A stretch of DNA of 64,000 bases from Streptomyces dioscori (GCF_003024195.1 NZ_KZ679043.1:310001-374000); one strand, 5' to 3'. Counted from the stretch's first letter, positions 50,717 through 60,031 are shown. A program made the numbers and translations. Notes: generated from the letters alone by a model not told the origin.

Positions 50717-51655
50717 ATGGCACAAGCCGCAGCCGTGGCGAAGCAGCCCGCGCCACCGAGGCGGCGCCGTGGCTCGGCGACGCCCCGCAGGCTCCCGTAT
50801 CTGCTGATCGCCCCGGCGGTACTGCTGATGCTGGGCTTCATCGCCTACCCGGTGCTCAGCGTCTTCTACTACAGCCTGCAGCACTACAACCCCACCAAGC
50901 CGTGGCGCAACGGCTACGCGGGCTTCGACAACTTCACCCGCATCTTCACCGAGGACCCGCAGTTCTGGGACACGCTGGTCTTCAGCGCCAAGTGGGTCGT
51001 CGTCGAGGTCGGGCTGCAGCTGCTGTTCGGTCTGGCCCTCGCGCTGATCGTCAACCAGACCTTCGTGGGCCGCTCACTCGGCCGCGCCATGGTCTTCTCA
51101 CCCTGGGCCGTCTCCGGGGTGCTCACCTCCGCGATCTGGGTCCTGCTCTACAACTCCCAGACGGGCATCACCCGTTACCTCGCGGACATGGGCATCGGGG
51201 AGTACGGCACGAGCTGGCTCTCGGACACCTCCACGGTCTTCCCGGCGGCGGTGGTCGCGGACCTGTGGCGCGGAGTCCCGTTCTTCGCCATCCTCATCCT
51301 CGCCGACCTCCAGTCCGTGTCGAAGGACCTCTACGAGGCCGCCGAGGTCGACGGCGCCAGCCGCCTGAGGCAGTTCCTGCACATCACCCTGCCGCACCTG
51401 AAGGACGCGATCATCCTCTCCACCCTGCTGCGCGCGGTGTGGGAGTTCAACAACGTCGACCTGCTCTACACGCTCACCGGCGGCGGACCCGCGGGGGAGA
51501 CGACGACACTCCCGCTCTACATCGCCAACACCAGCGTCGACGCGCACAACTTCGGCTACGCCTCGGCCCTGACCACCGTCGCGTTCGTGATTCTCCTCTT
51601 CTGCTCGATGGTCTATCTGCGGCTGAGCAAGTTCGGAGTGGGTGGGGACAAGTGA
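50717..51655 (+). CDS. CUT1 ABC sugar permease (MalF-type)
   Basis: 312 residues, six membrane helices, basic N-terminus (RRRRGSATPRR). EAA loop YEAAEVDGASRLRQFLHITLPHLKDA. First gene of the importer block; AACGGAGAAC lies upstream of ATG 50717. It overlaps the second permease by 4 bp (GTGA). Probably imports oligosaccharides released from pectin. Confidence 0.92.
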   Translation: MAQAAAVAKQPAPPRRRRGSATPRRLPYLLIAPAVLLMLGFIAYPVLSVFYYSLQHYNPTKPWRNGYAGFDNFTRIFTEDPQFWDTLVFSAKWVVVEVGLQLLFGLALALIVNQTFVGRSLGRAMVFSPWAVSGVLTSAIWVLLYNSQTGITRYLADMGIGEYGTSWLSDTSTVFPAAVVADLWRGVPFFAILILADLQSVSKDLYEAAEVDGASRLRQFLHITLPHLKDAIILSTLLRAVWEFNNVDLLYTLTGGGPAGETTTLPLYIANTSVDAHNFGYASALTTVAFVILLFCSMVYLRLSKFGVGGDK

Positions 51656-52557
51656 TCACCAAGGACATCGACACCATTGCTCCGGCCGAGCGGTCCGCGC
51701 CGGTGGCCGACGAACCGCCGCAGCGCCCCCGCAAGGGCAGGCGCGCCTGGGACGAGGCCCCGCGCTGGCAGATCTACCTCCCGCTCGGCATCTACCTCGT
51801 CTTCACGCTCGTCCCCTTCTACTGGATCCTGCTCTTCGCCCTCAGGCCGACCGGCTCCACCTCGCTCGTCCCCTGGCCGATGACGTTCGAGCACTTCGAC
51901 AAGGTGTGGAACGACCGCAGCTTCGGCACGTACTTCGAGAACAGCGTGTACGTCGGTCTCGCCACGCTCTTCATGACGACGCTCGTCGCCCTGGCCGGCG
52001 GCTACGCGCTGGCCCGCTTCGACTTCAGGATCAAGCGTGCCTTCATGCTGGCGCTGCTCTGCTCGCAGTTCGTGCCGGGCGCGCTGCTCCTGGTGCCGCT
52101 GTTCCAGATCTTCGCCGAGCTGCAGATGATCAACTCGCTGGGCAGCGTCATCATCGCCGAGACCGTCTTCCAGCTGCCGCTGTCGATGATCCTGATCAGC
52201 GGCTTCATCCGGAACGTGCCCTACACCCTCGAAGAGGCCGCCTGGGTCGACGGCTGCAACCGCTTCACCGGCTTCCGGGTCGTCGTCCTGCCGCTGCTGC
52301 GGCCCGGACTGATCGCGGTCGGCTCCTTCGCCTTCGTGCACTCCTGGAACCACTTCCTGTTCGCCCTGATGTTCCTCAGCAACCAGGAGAAGCAGACGAT
52401 CCCCGTCGGCCTCAACAGCCTGATGAGCGCCGACAGCGTCGACCTCGGCGCACTCGCCGCCGGCGGCATCGTCGCGGCCGTACCCGTCGTGATCGTCTTC
52501 GCCTTCATCCAGAAGTGGCTGATCACGGGCTTCAGCGCCGGGGCGGTGAAGGGATGA
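51652..52557 (+). CDS. CUT1 ABC sugar permease (MalG-type)
   Basis: 301 residues, six membrane helices, EAA loop EEAAWVDGCNRFTGFRVVVLPLLRPG. Its binding protein is 5 kb downstream (57534), separated by enzymes and a lyase, and no ATPase is encoded, so a shared MsiK-type ATPase is expected. Starts at GTG within the previous stop; overlaps the next gene by 4 bp. Confidence 0.92.
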   Translation: MITKDIDTIAPAERSAPVADEPPQRPRKGRRAWDEAPRWQIYLPLGIYLVFTLVPFYWILLFALRPTGSTSLVPWPMTFEHFDKVWNDRSFGTYFENSVYVGLATLFMTTLVALAGGYALARFDFRIKRAFMLALLCSQFVPGALLLVPLFQIFAELQMINSLGSVIIAETVFQLPLSMILISGFIRNVPYTLEEAAWVDGCNRFTGFRVVVLPLLRPGLIAVGSFAFVHSWNHFLFALMFLSNQEKQTIPVGLNSLMSADSVDLGALAAGGIVAAVPVVIVFAFIQKWLITGFSAGAVKG

Positions 52558-53756
52558 GCGACTACGGGGGACCCCTTCCCGTCGTTCTCGCGGGCGCCCG
52601 CGGACACGGCCGCTGGCACCTGGAGAACATCCGGCGCCTCCAGGACAAGGGCCTGGTGCGGCTCGCCGGGATCTGCGAGCTGACCCCGCTCACCCCGGAG
52701 GAACTGGCCGGCTTCTCCGCGGCCGGTTCCGGTTCCGGCCCCCGTACCGCTTCCGGTGCCGGTGAACTGCCCGAGCAGTCCGCCGACTTCGGCGCCCTGC
52801 TGGACTCCACCGGCGCCGCCGTCGCCGTGATCTGCACACCGATCCCCACCCACACCGACCTGGCGCTGACGGCCGCCGCCCGGGGCGTGCACCTGCTGCT
52901 GGAGAAGCCGCCCGCCCCGTCGTACGCCGAGTTCCGCCGCATGGCCGACGGGGTCGCGGCGGCCGGGGTGGTGTGCCAGATCGGCTTCCAGTCGATGGGC
53001 TCGCACGCCGTGCCCGCGATCCGGGAACTGATCGCGAAGGGCACGATCGGCCGCGTGGACGGCATCGGCGGGGCCGGGGCCTGGGGCCGTGCCGAGGAGT
53101 ACTACCGCCGTGCGCCCTGGGCCGGACACCGCAGGCTGAACGGGGCCGACGTCGTCGACGGCGTCCTGACGAACCCCCTCGCCCACGCCGTGGCCACCGC
53201 CCTCGCCCTCGACGGCGCCACCCGCGCCGAGGACGTCGCCGGCATCGAGACCGAGCTGCTGCGGGCCAACGACATCGAGTCCGACGACACCTCCTGCGTC
53301 CGTGTCACCACCACGGGCGGCAGCCGGATCACCGTCGCCGCGACCCTGTGCGCCGAACACCCCGACGAGCCCTACGTCCTCGTGCACGGCAGCAGCGGCC
53401 GCATCACCTTCTGGTACAAGCAGGACCGCGTCCTCGTCCAGCGCTCGGGGCACGGCCCGCAGGAACTCACGTACGGCAGGACCGATCTGCTGGAGAACCT
53501 GGTCGAACATCTCGAAGGCCGGGCCGCGCTGCTGGTCACCCCCGACGGGACGGGCGCCTTCATGAAGGTCGTCGAGGCGATCCGGCGGGCGCCGGACCCG
53601 GTCGCGCTGCCCGGCGACGCCTGGTACCTCGACGCCGACGAGAACCGCCGGGTCGTGCCCGGGGTCGACGGACTCGTCGCGGCCGCCGCCGACACCCTCG
53701 CCCTCTACTCCGAACTGGGCGCGTCGTGGGCACTGTCGAAAGAGGTGAGCACCTGA
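52554..53756 (+). CDS. Gfo/Idh/MocA-family oxidoreductase
   Basis: 400 residues. N-terminal Rossmann fold (VVLAGARGHGRWHLENIRRL), EKPPAPSYAEF (the conserved EKP), and a C-terminal substrate domain. A Ser/Gly/Ala-rich insertion (GSGSGPRTASGAGE) lies near residue 60. These enzymes oxidise or reduce sugar hydroxyls with NAD(P). Sits between permeases and the PmoA gene, all overlapping. Confidence 0.88.
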   Translation: MSDYGGPLPVVLAGARGHGRWHLENIRRLQDKGLVRLAGICELTPLTPEELAGFSAAGSGSGPRTASGAGELPEQSADFGALLDSTGAAVAVICTPIPTHTDLALTAAARGVHLLLEKPPAPSYAEFRRMADGVAAAGVVCQIGFQSMGSHAVPAIRELIAKGTIGRVDGIGGAGAWGRAEEYYRRAPWAGHRRLNGADVVDGVLTNPLAHAVATALALDGATRAEDVAGIETELLRANDIESDDTSCVRVTTTGGSRITVAATLCAEHPDEPYVLVHGSSGRITFWYKQDRVLVQRSGHGPQELTYGRTDLLENLVEHLEGRAALLVTPDGTGAFMKVVEAIRRAPDPVALPGDAWYLDADENRRVVPGVDGLVAAAADTLALYSELGASWALSKEVST

Positions 53757-54598
53757 TGAACAACGAGTCGCTGGTCCTGCGCGTCGCGGGCCGCCCCGTC
53801 GGCCGCTACACCGCCCGGCCCGAACTGGCGCCGACGCTGTCACCGCGTCCGTACCTCCACCCCGTCACCACCCTGGCCGGCACGGCAGTCACCGAACTGA
53901 GCCCCGCCGACCACCTCCATCACCTCGGCGTCGGTGTAGCCGTTCCCGACGTCGAGGGTCACAACTTCTGGGGCGGCCGCACCTTCGTACGCGACCAGGG
54001 GCCGACCGAGCTGGACAACCACGGCTCCCAACGGCACACGACGTTCCAGCTCCGCGACCCGGACGGCTTCGTGGAGGAGCTGCGCTGGGTCGCCGCGGGA
54101 GCCGAGCTGCTGCGGGAGCGGCGTACCGTCGCCGCGACCGAACTCACCGACACCGCCTGGGCGTTGGACTTCACCTTCTCGCTCACCAACACCACCTCCG
54201 CATCCCTGTCGATCGGCAGCCCGGCGACCAACGGCCGACCCGGCGCGGCCTACGGCGGCTTCTTCTGGCGGGCCCGCAAGGAGGCCGAGCCGCCCGCCGT
54301 GTTCACCGCGGACACCGAGGGCGAGGACGCGGCGCACGGCACCCGCGCCGGCTGGGTGGCCCTCGCGGGGGACGGCTGGACGCTGGTGTTCGCCGGGGCC
54401 ACCGACCGCACCCGCCGCGACCCGTGGTTCGTGCGCAGCACCGAGTACCCGGGCGTCGGCTCGTCCCTGGCCCACGAGGAGCGGCTGCCGGTCCCGGCCG
54501 GGGAGACCGTCGTACGCCGGGTCGTCACCGTGGTCGCCGACGGCCGGCTCGACCGGGCCGAGGCGGCGGCGCTCGTCCGAAAGGCAGTGAGCCCATGA
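53756..54598 (+). CDS. PmoA-family protein (DUF6807)
   Basis: 280 residues, beta-rich. DHLHHLGVGVAVPDVEGHNFWGG near residues 43-65 is the hallmark of DUF6807 proteins, which occur in carbohydrate-use loci next to Gfo/Idh oxidoreductases. Enzymatic role unknown. One-base overlap with the preceding gene and 4 bp with the next. Confidence 0.82.
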   Translation: MNNESLVLRVAGRPVGRYTARPELAPTLSPRPYLHPVTTLAGTAVTELSPADHLHHLGVGVAVPDVEGHNFWGGRTFVRDQGPTELDNHGSQRHTTFQLRDPDGFVEELRWVAAGAELLRERRTVAATELTDTAWALDFTFSLTNTTSASLSIGSPATNGRPGAAYGGFFWRARKEAEPPAVFTADTEGEDAAHGTRAGWVALAGDGWTLVFAGATDRTRRDPWFVRSTEYPGVGSSLAHEERLPVPAGETVVRRVVTVVADGRLDRAEAAALVRKAVSP

Positions 54599-56259
54599 CA
54601 GGCCAGGAGAAGCCCGCCTTCACCGCCGACCTCGGCGACGGCACGTACCGCAATCCGGTCCTGAACGCCGACTGGTCCGACCCCGACCTCCTTCGTGTCG
54701 GCGACGACTACTACCTGACCGCGTCCAGCTTCGGCCGGGCCCCGGGTCTGCCGCTGCTGCACTCCCGCGACCTGGTCAACTGGACGCTGATCGGCCACGC
54801 GCTCCAACGCCTGGAACCCGCGCGGGAGTTCAAGAAACCTCGGCACGACTGCGGGGTCTGGGCACCGGCGTTACGGCATCACGACGACCGTTTCTGGATC
54901 TTCTGGGGCGACCCCGACCACGGTGTCTTCCAGGTCAACGCGCCAGAGATACGCGGCCCTTGGACCCGTCCGCACCTCATCAAGGCGGGCAAGGGACTCA
55001 TCGACGCGTGCCCTCTGTGGGACGAGGACAGCGGCGAGGCGTACCTCGTGCACGGCTGGGCCAGATCCCGCTCCGGCATCAAGAACCGGCTCACCGGGCA
55101 CCGGATGCGGCCCGACGGCACCGGTCTGCTCGACGAGGGCAAGCTGATCGTCGACGGCGACCGCATCCCCGGCTGGTTCACCCTCGAAGGGCCGAAGCTG
55201 TACCGGCACGACGGCTGGTTCTGGATCTTCGCCCCCGCGGGCGGGGTCGAGACCGGCTGGCAGGGCGCCTTCCGCTCCCGCGGCTTCTTCGGCCCGTACG
55301 AGGAGAGGGTCGTCCTGGAGCAGGGTGACACCGACGTCAACGGCCCCCATCAGGGCGGCTGGGTGACCACCCCGTCCGGCGAGCACTGGTTCGCACACTT
55401 CCAGCAGAAGGGCCCGTACGGGAGGGTCGTCCACCTTCAGCCGATGCGCTGGGGCCGGGACGGCTGGCCGGTCATCGGCGACGAGGGCACCCCCGTGACC
55501 GTGCACCGCAAGCCCGACCTGCCGTCGCAACCGCTCTCCGCGCCCGCCACCGACGACGACTTCCCCGGCGGGCGGTTCGGACGGCAGTGGCAGTGGACCG
55601 CCAACCCGCAGGACGGCTGGGCGACCCAGCACACCGGCGACGGGCTGCGGCTGAGCTGTGTGCGCTCGGCGGACGCGGACGATCCGCGCAAGCTGGCGAA
55701 CGTGCTCACCCAGCGGCTGCCCGGCGCCCCGTGCACCGTCGAAGTCGAGCTGCGGCTCGACGCCGAGGAGCCCGGCGCACGGGCCGGACTGACCGTACTG
55801 GGCGACGCGTTCAGCTGGATCGGGCTCGAACGGGGGGCCGACGGGACGGTCCACCTCGTGCACCGGTTCGGCGACCCGGTCGCCGAGCGCGAGCGCGACG
55901 CCGCGCATCCGCGGATGGCACCCGAGGGACGGGTCCGGCTGCGGATCGAGGTGGGCGCGGGCGCGCGCTGCCGCTTCTCGTACGACCTCGGCGGCGGCTG
56001 GGAGTCCTCGGGACAGGTCTTCGCCGCCACGCCCTGGCGCTGGGTCGGCGCCCTGCTCGGCCTCTTCGGGGTCGCGCCGTCCGGCGGGGGACACGCCGGA
56101 GCGGCCACGTTCACGCGGTTCCGTGTCGCCGCCCGCGAGACCGATGGCGTCACCGCCCGCGGGACCGACGGTGGCACCGGCCGTACCACCACCACCGGCG
56201 GCGCGGCCGGCCGCAGTACCGACCTGGGCACCGATCGCACCACCGCGTCACCTGCTTGA
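54595..56259 (+). CDS. Intracellular glycoside hydrolase family 43 enzyme
   Basis: 554 residues, no signal peptide. The five-bladed propeller has the three carboxylates in context: NADWSDPDLL (base), GLIDACPLWDED (pKa modulator) and TLEGPKLYRHDGW (acid). The C-terminal jelly roll (from about residue 330: DDDFPGGRFGRQWQW...) is that of beta-xylosidase/arabinofuranosidase types. It should trim imported arabino-, xylo- or galacto-oligosaccharides. The tail is a slippage repeat (DGVTARGTDGGTGRTTTTGG). Confidence 0.88.
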   Translation: MTGQEKPAFTADLGDGTYRNPVLNADWSDPDLLRVGDDYYLTASSFGRAPGLPLLHSRDLVNWTLIGHALQRLEPAREFKKPRHDCGVWAPALRHHDDRFWIFWGDPDHGVFQVNAPEIRGPWTRPHLIKAGKGLIDACPLWDEDSGEAYLVHGWARSRSGIKNRLTGHRMRPDGTGLLDEGKLIVDGDRIPGWFTLEGPKLYRHDGWFWIFAPAGGVETGWQGAFRSRGFFGPYEERVVLEQGDTDVNGPHQGGWVTTPSGEHWFAHFQQKGPYGRVVHLQPMRWGRDGWPVIGDEGTPVTVHRKPDLPSQPLSAPATDDDFPGGRFGRQWQWTANPQDGWATQHTGDGLRLSCVRSADADDPRKLANVLTQRLPGAPCTVEVELRLDAEEPGARAGLTVLGDAFSWIGLERGADGTVHLVHRFGDPVAERERDAAHPRMAPEGRVRLRIEVGAGARCRFSYDLGGGWESSGQVFAATPWRWVGALLGLFGVAPSGGGHAGAATFTRFRVAARETDGVTARGTDGGTGRTTTTGGAAGRSTDLGTDRTTASPA

Positions 56260-56301
56260 CCGCACCACGTCATCACCGTCGTAAGCCTGTGGGGAGCCGC
56301 A

Positions 56302-57537
56302 ATGACGCACTTCCGGAGCAAGCGCTTGCCGAGACCGGGGCCCAGGTGGGGACCTGGGCCGGGGCCCGGGTCGGGACCGAAGCCGGGTGCCGGGTCGGGA
56401 CCGAAGCCGGGTGCCGGGTCGGGTGGCGGGTCGGGGCCCGGCGCGGGCCGGGTGCTGGCCACCGTCGCCGTACTGGTGGCCGCGCTGGGGCTGGGTGCCC
56501 TGAGCCCGGCCGAGGCGGTTTCCCCGGCGGCCTCCGGGGGGTCTTCCGAGGTGACCTCCGACGGCTACCCGGCGGGGGCCGCCGACACAGCGCACGGCTT
56601 CGCCTCGCTCGAAGGCGGTACGACGGGAGGCGCCGGCGGCGAGGTCGTCACCGTGACCACCCAGGCCGGCCTGGAGCGCTACGCGGCGGCCGAGGAGCCG
56701 TACGTCATCCGGGTGGCCGGGACGATCACGGCCGAGCCGTTCGGCGCGGACATCGCCGTGGCCCCGGACAAGACGATCATCGGCGTCGGCACGACCGGAG
56801 AACTCGTCCAGGGCGAACTGCACCTGGCCCCCGGCACCCACAACGTGATCATCCGCAACCTGACGATCCGCGACTCGTACGTCGAGGGCGACTGGGACTG
56901 CAAGGACACGGACTTCGACGGTATCCAGATGGACACCGCCCACCACGTCTGGATCGACCACAACCGCTTCTCGCGGATCTGCGACGGACAGCTCGACATC
57001 CGCAAGGACAGCGAGTACGTCACCGTCTCCGCCAACCGCTTCGAGGACAACAACAAGACCTTCGGCATCGGCTGGACGCCGAACGTGAAGACGCAGATCA
57101 CCATCGACCACAACTGGTTCCGCGGCACGAAGCAGCGCAACCCGTCCGCCGACAACTGCGCCTACGCCCACCTCTACAACAACTACATGACCGCCCAGGC
57201 GGACCCCGGCGACCCGGTGTGGACGTACGGCAACTGGTCCCGCGGCGCCACGAAGATGGTCATCGAGAACAGCTACTACGACGGCGTCCAGCACCCCTAC
57301 CAGGCCGATGCCACGGCCGAGTTGGTGCAGCGCGGATCGATCCTGAAGCACACCACCGGCCGTCACGACGCATGGGGCGCGGCATTCGAGCCGCGGGACT
57401 TCTACGCCTACCGGCTCGACCCCGCGGCGGCCGTACCCGCGCTCGTGTCCAGGTTCTCCGGGCCGCAGCAGAAGCTCGGACACAACTTCACAGCGACACA
57501 ACCCTCGTTGGATCCAGAAGAAGAGAGCCGATCATGA
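56302..57537 (+). CDS. Secreted pectate lyase (PL1) with expanded signal region
   Basis: 411 residues. The PL1 beta-helix shows DGIQMDTAHHVWIDHNRFS (calcium site and WIDH), LDIRKDSEYVTVSANRFED and TKQRNPSADNCAYAHLYNNYM with the likely catalytic Arg. It cleaves alpha-1,4-galacturonan by calcium-dependent elimination. The signal peptide has an odd 48-residue n-region rich in Gly and Pro (GPGPGPGSGPKPGAG...), built from a 24-bp repeat at 56371-56418, before the true hydrophobic core VLATVAVLVAALGLGAL. Overlaps the binding-protein gene by 4 bp. Confidence 0.9.
   Translation: MTHFRSKRLPRPGPRWGPGPGPGSGPKPGAGSGPKPGAGSGGGSGPGAGRVLATVAVLVAALGLGALSPAEAVSPAASGGSSEVTSDGYPAGAADTAHGFASLEGGTTGGAGGEVVTVTTQAGLERYAAAEEPYVIRVAGTITAEPFGADIAVAPDKTIIGVGTTGELVQGELHLAPGTHNVIIRNLTIRDSYVEGDWDCKDTDFDGIQMDTAHHVWIDHNRFSRICDGQLDIRKDSEYVTVSANRFEDNNKTFGIGWTPNVKTQITIDHNWFRGTKQRNPSADNCAYAHLYNNYMTAQADPGDPVWTYGNWSRGATKMVIENSYYDGVQHPYQADATAELVQRGSILKHTTGRHDAWGAAFEPRDFYAYRLDPAAAVPALVSRFSGPQQKLGHNFTATQPSLDPEEESRS
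56318..56329. promoter_or_regulatory. LacI-type operator, site 2 (inside pectate lyase gene)
   Basis: GCAAGCGCTTGC, a perfect 12-bp palindrome, starts 16 bp after the pectate lyase start codon. It shares AAGCGCTTGC with the site at 50590. A repressor here would block transcription of the lyase-binding-protein pair. Confidence 0.6.
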
Positions 57538-58916
57538 AGAGCAGCATTCGAAGCAGCGGCATGCGCAGCAGCAGAGGAGCGCGCCGTTCCGCGGCCGCCG
57601 TCGCCGTGAGCGCGGTCCTCGCGCTGACCGCCACCGCCTGCGGTGACGACGGCAGCGGGTCGTCGGGCGACAAGGGCGCCGAGGGCAGTGGCAAGGGCGA
57701 GATCACCTTCTGGGACAACAACGGCGGTGTCCGCACCGACATCTGGAAGGAGATCATCGCCGACTTCGAGAAGGCGAACCCGGACATCGACGTCAAGTAC
57801 GTGCCGATCGCCGCCACCGAGTACCAGTCCAAGGTCGACACCTCCATCCAGGCCAAGGGGCTGCCCGACGTCGGCGGTGTCGGCGCGGCGATGCTCGCGG
57901 GCTTCGCCGCGCAGAACGCGCTGGAGCCGCTGGACGACCGGCTCGGCAAGTCCTCGCTGAACGGCAAGCTCAACGAGGACATGGTCAAGTCGCTGAAGGC
58001 CGCGGGAGGTGGCGGCGCCGACGACAGCACGCTGTACTCCGTCCCGACCTCCGCCAACAACGGCGTGCTCTACTACCGCACCGACCTGTTCAAGTCGGCC
58101 GGCCTGGACGCGCCGACCACCTGGGACAAGTTCTACGAGTCCGCCGACGAGCTCACCGACAAGGACAAGAACGCCTTCGGTTACACCATCCGCGGTGGCG
58201 CCGGATCCATCGCCCAGGCGCTGGACGCGATGTACGGGCAGTCCGGGATCACCTCGTTCTGGGACACCGGCAACGAGAAGACCACCGTCAACGACCCGAA
58301 GAACGTGGCGGCCCTGGAGAAGTACACGGGTCTCTTCAAGAAGGTCACCCCCGCCGCCGACCTCAACAACGACTTCACCAAGATGGTCGCGCAGTGGGAC
58401 TCCGGCACGATCGGCATGCTCAACCACAACCTGGGCTCCTACCAGGACCATGTGAAGGCGCTGGGCGCCGACAAGTTCCGCGGTATTCCGCAGCCGGTCG
58501 GGCCCGGCGGAAAGCGGGTCCAGGTCTCCAACCCGGTGGACGGCCTCGGCATCTTCAAGACCTCCAAGAACAAGGACGCCGCCTGGAAGTTCATCGAGTT
58601 CGCCACGGAGAAGGCGCAGAACTCCAGGTTCAACGAGTCCGCGGGGCAGGTGCCGTCCAACAACGACGCCGCGAAGGACGCGTGGGTCTCCGATGCCGAG
58701 CCGACGAAGTTGGCGGCCGAGGCGTTGACCGATGGTTCCACGACCATCGTGCAGCTGCCTTACTACCTGCCCGACTGGAACACCATCTCGAAGACCGACA
58801 ATGAGCCGGCTTTCCAGAAGGTGCTGAACGGGTCGTTGAGCGAGAAGGAGTTCCTGGACACGTTGGCCGAGCAGTTGAACACGGCTCAAACGGAGTGGAA
58901 CGAGCAGAAGGGGTAA
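57534..58916 (+). CDS. Sugar-binding lipoprotein of CUT1 importer
   Basis: 460 residues. Lipobox LTATAC at about residue 36-41. Family 1 binding protein: EITFWDNNGGVRTDIWKEIIADFEKANPDIDVKYVP, LPDVGGVGAAMLAGFAAQNALEPLDD, AAWKFIEFATEKAQNSRFNESAGQVPSN. Fits the permeases at 50717/51652. Translationally coupled to the lyase, so uptake and depolymerisation are made together. Confidence 0.92.
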   Translation: MKSSIRSSGMRSSRGARRSAAAVAVSAVLALTATACGDDGSGSSGDKGAEGSGKGEITFWDNNGGVRTDIWKEIIADFEKANPDIDVKYVPIAATEYQSKVDTSIQAKGLPDVGGVGAAMLAGFAAQNALEPLDDRLGKSSLNGKLNEDMVKSLKAAGGGGADDSTLYSVPTSANNGVLYYRTDLFKSAGLDAPTTWDKFYESADELTDKDKNAFGYTIRGGAGSIAQALDAMYGQSGITSFWDTGNEKTTVNDPKNVAALEKYTGLFKKVTPAADLNNDFTKMVAQWDSGTIGMLNHNLGSYQDHVKALGADKFRGIPQPVGPGGKRVQVSNPVDGLGIFKTSKNKDAAWKFIEFATEKAQNSRFNESAGQVPSNNDAAKDAWVSDAEPTKLAAEALTDGSTTIVQLPYYLPDWNTISKTDNEPAFQKVLNGSLSEKEFLDTLAEQLNTAQTEWNEQKG

Positions 58917-58982
58917 CGCTGGCCGCTGGTTGCTGGCCGTTGGCTGGGGTGGTGGGGTGACTGCGGGGCCCGTCGTGGCTGG

Positions 58983-59050
58983 TCGCGCAGTTCCCCGCGC
59001 CCCTAAAGGCAAAGGCAAAGGCAAAGGATTGCGCCGTTCCCCGCGCCCCT
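58983..59050 (+). repeat. Two copies of the dispersed repeat around a 6-bp microsatellite
   Basis: Core copy at 58983-59004, variant GCGCCGTTCCCCGCGCCCCT at 59031-59050. Between them AAAGGC is repeated four times. Confidence 0.85.
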
Positions 59051-59078
59051 TGAGGCAGAAGACGGAAGGCATATTGAC

Positions 59079-59879
59079 GTGAGGCTCACTCGTAGACAGG
59101 TCACCACGGCTGCGCTCGCCGCCGTTCCGCTCGCTGTTGCCGGGACCGGGCCCGCTGTTGCCGCCTCGCAGGGGCGGCCCCGTGGGCGTACGGTCTTCGT
59201 CGCCGGTGATTCCACCGCCGCCCAGAAGTATGCCGACGCCGCGCCCGAGACCGGGTGGGGGATGCCGTTGCCGTTCTTTCTGCGGGAGGGGCTGGTCGTG
59301 GCCAACCATGCGGTGAACGGGCGGAGTTCCAAGAGTTTCATCGATGAAGGGCGGCTCGACGTCGTTCTTGGTGCCGTTCGGCCCGGCGATCTTCTGCTCG
59401 TCCAGTTCGGGCACAACGACTCCAAAACCGCCGATCCCACGCGGTACACCGAGCCGTGGACCACGTATCAGGACTATCTCCGGCAGTACGTCGACGGGGC
59501 GCGGGCGCGGGGAGTGCGGCCGGTGCTCGCCACGTCCGTGGAGCGGCGGAAGTTCGACGCCGACGGGAATGCCGTGGCGACCCACGGCGACTATCCGGCG
59601 GCCATGCGGGCCCTTGCCTTGGAGGAGGGGGTGGCGCTGCTCGACATTCAGGCGTTGTCGATCGCCCTCTGGCAGGAGCTGGGGGCCGAGGAGACGAAGA
59701 AGTACTTCAACTGGACCGAGGTCGAGCAGGACAACACGCATTTCAATCCGCCCGGGGCGGTTGCCGTGGCCCGGATGGTCGTGGGGGAGTTGTTGCGGCG
59801 AAGGGTGCTTTTGCCGCGGGATGTCCGGCGGTTGGGTGAGGTGATTCCCGAATCGTGGATCACTTGGCCTGCGGCCTGA
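59079..59879 (+). CDS. Secreted rhamnogalacturonan acetylesterase (CE12, SGNH)
   Basis: 266 residues. Tat-like signal LTRRQVTTAALAAVPLAVAG. Block I FVAGDSTAAQ (nucleophile Ser), block III QFGHNDSK (oxyanion Asn) and block V DNTHFNPPGA (Asp/His) complete the SGNH triad. It removes acetyl groups from rhamnogalacturonan, opening pectin for lyases. Start GTG 59079 with GGAAGG upstream. Confidence 0.9.
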   Translation: MRLTRRQVTTAALAAVPLAVAGTGPAVAASQGRPRGRTVFVAGDSTAAQKYADAAPETGWGMPLPFFLREGLVVANHAVNGRSSKSFIDEGRLDVVLGAVRPGDLLLVQFGHNDSKTADPTRYTEPWTTYQDYLRQYVDGARARGVRPVLATSVERRKFDADGNAVATHGDYPAAMRALALEEGVALLDIQALSIALWQELGAEETKKYFNWTEVEQDNTHFNPPGAVAVARMVVGELLRRRVLLPRDVRRLGEVIPESWITWPAA

Positions 59880-59928
59880 GTCGAGCTTTCAGTTGGTTCG
59901 TTCGTACGTGCCGGTCCGTCGTGGCTGG

Positions 59929-59990
59929 TCGCGCCGTTCCCCGCGCCCCTGAAGACAAAGACGAAAGATTGCGCCGTTCCCCGCGCCCCT
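59929..59990 (+). repeat. Two copies of the dispersed repeat
   Basis: Variants with GCGCCGTTCCCCGCGCCCCT at about 59929-59950 and 59969-59990, separated by AAGACAAAGACGAAAG. Third pair of this kind in the pectin region. Confidence 0.85.
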
Positions 59991-60031
59991 GAGTAAGTCG
60001 CCCCAAACTCTGCTGGAAAGGAACCGTGGAT

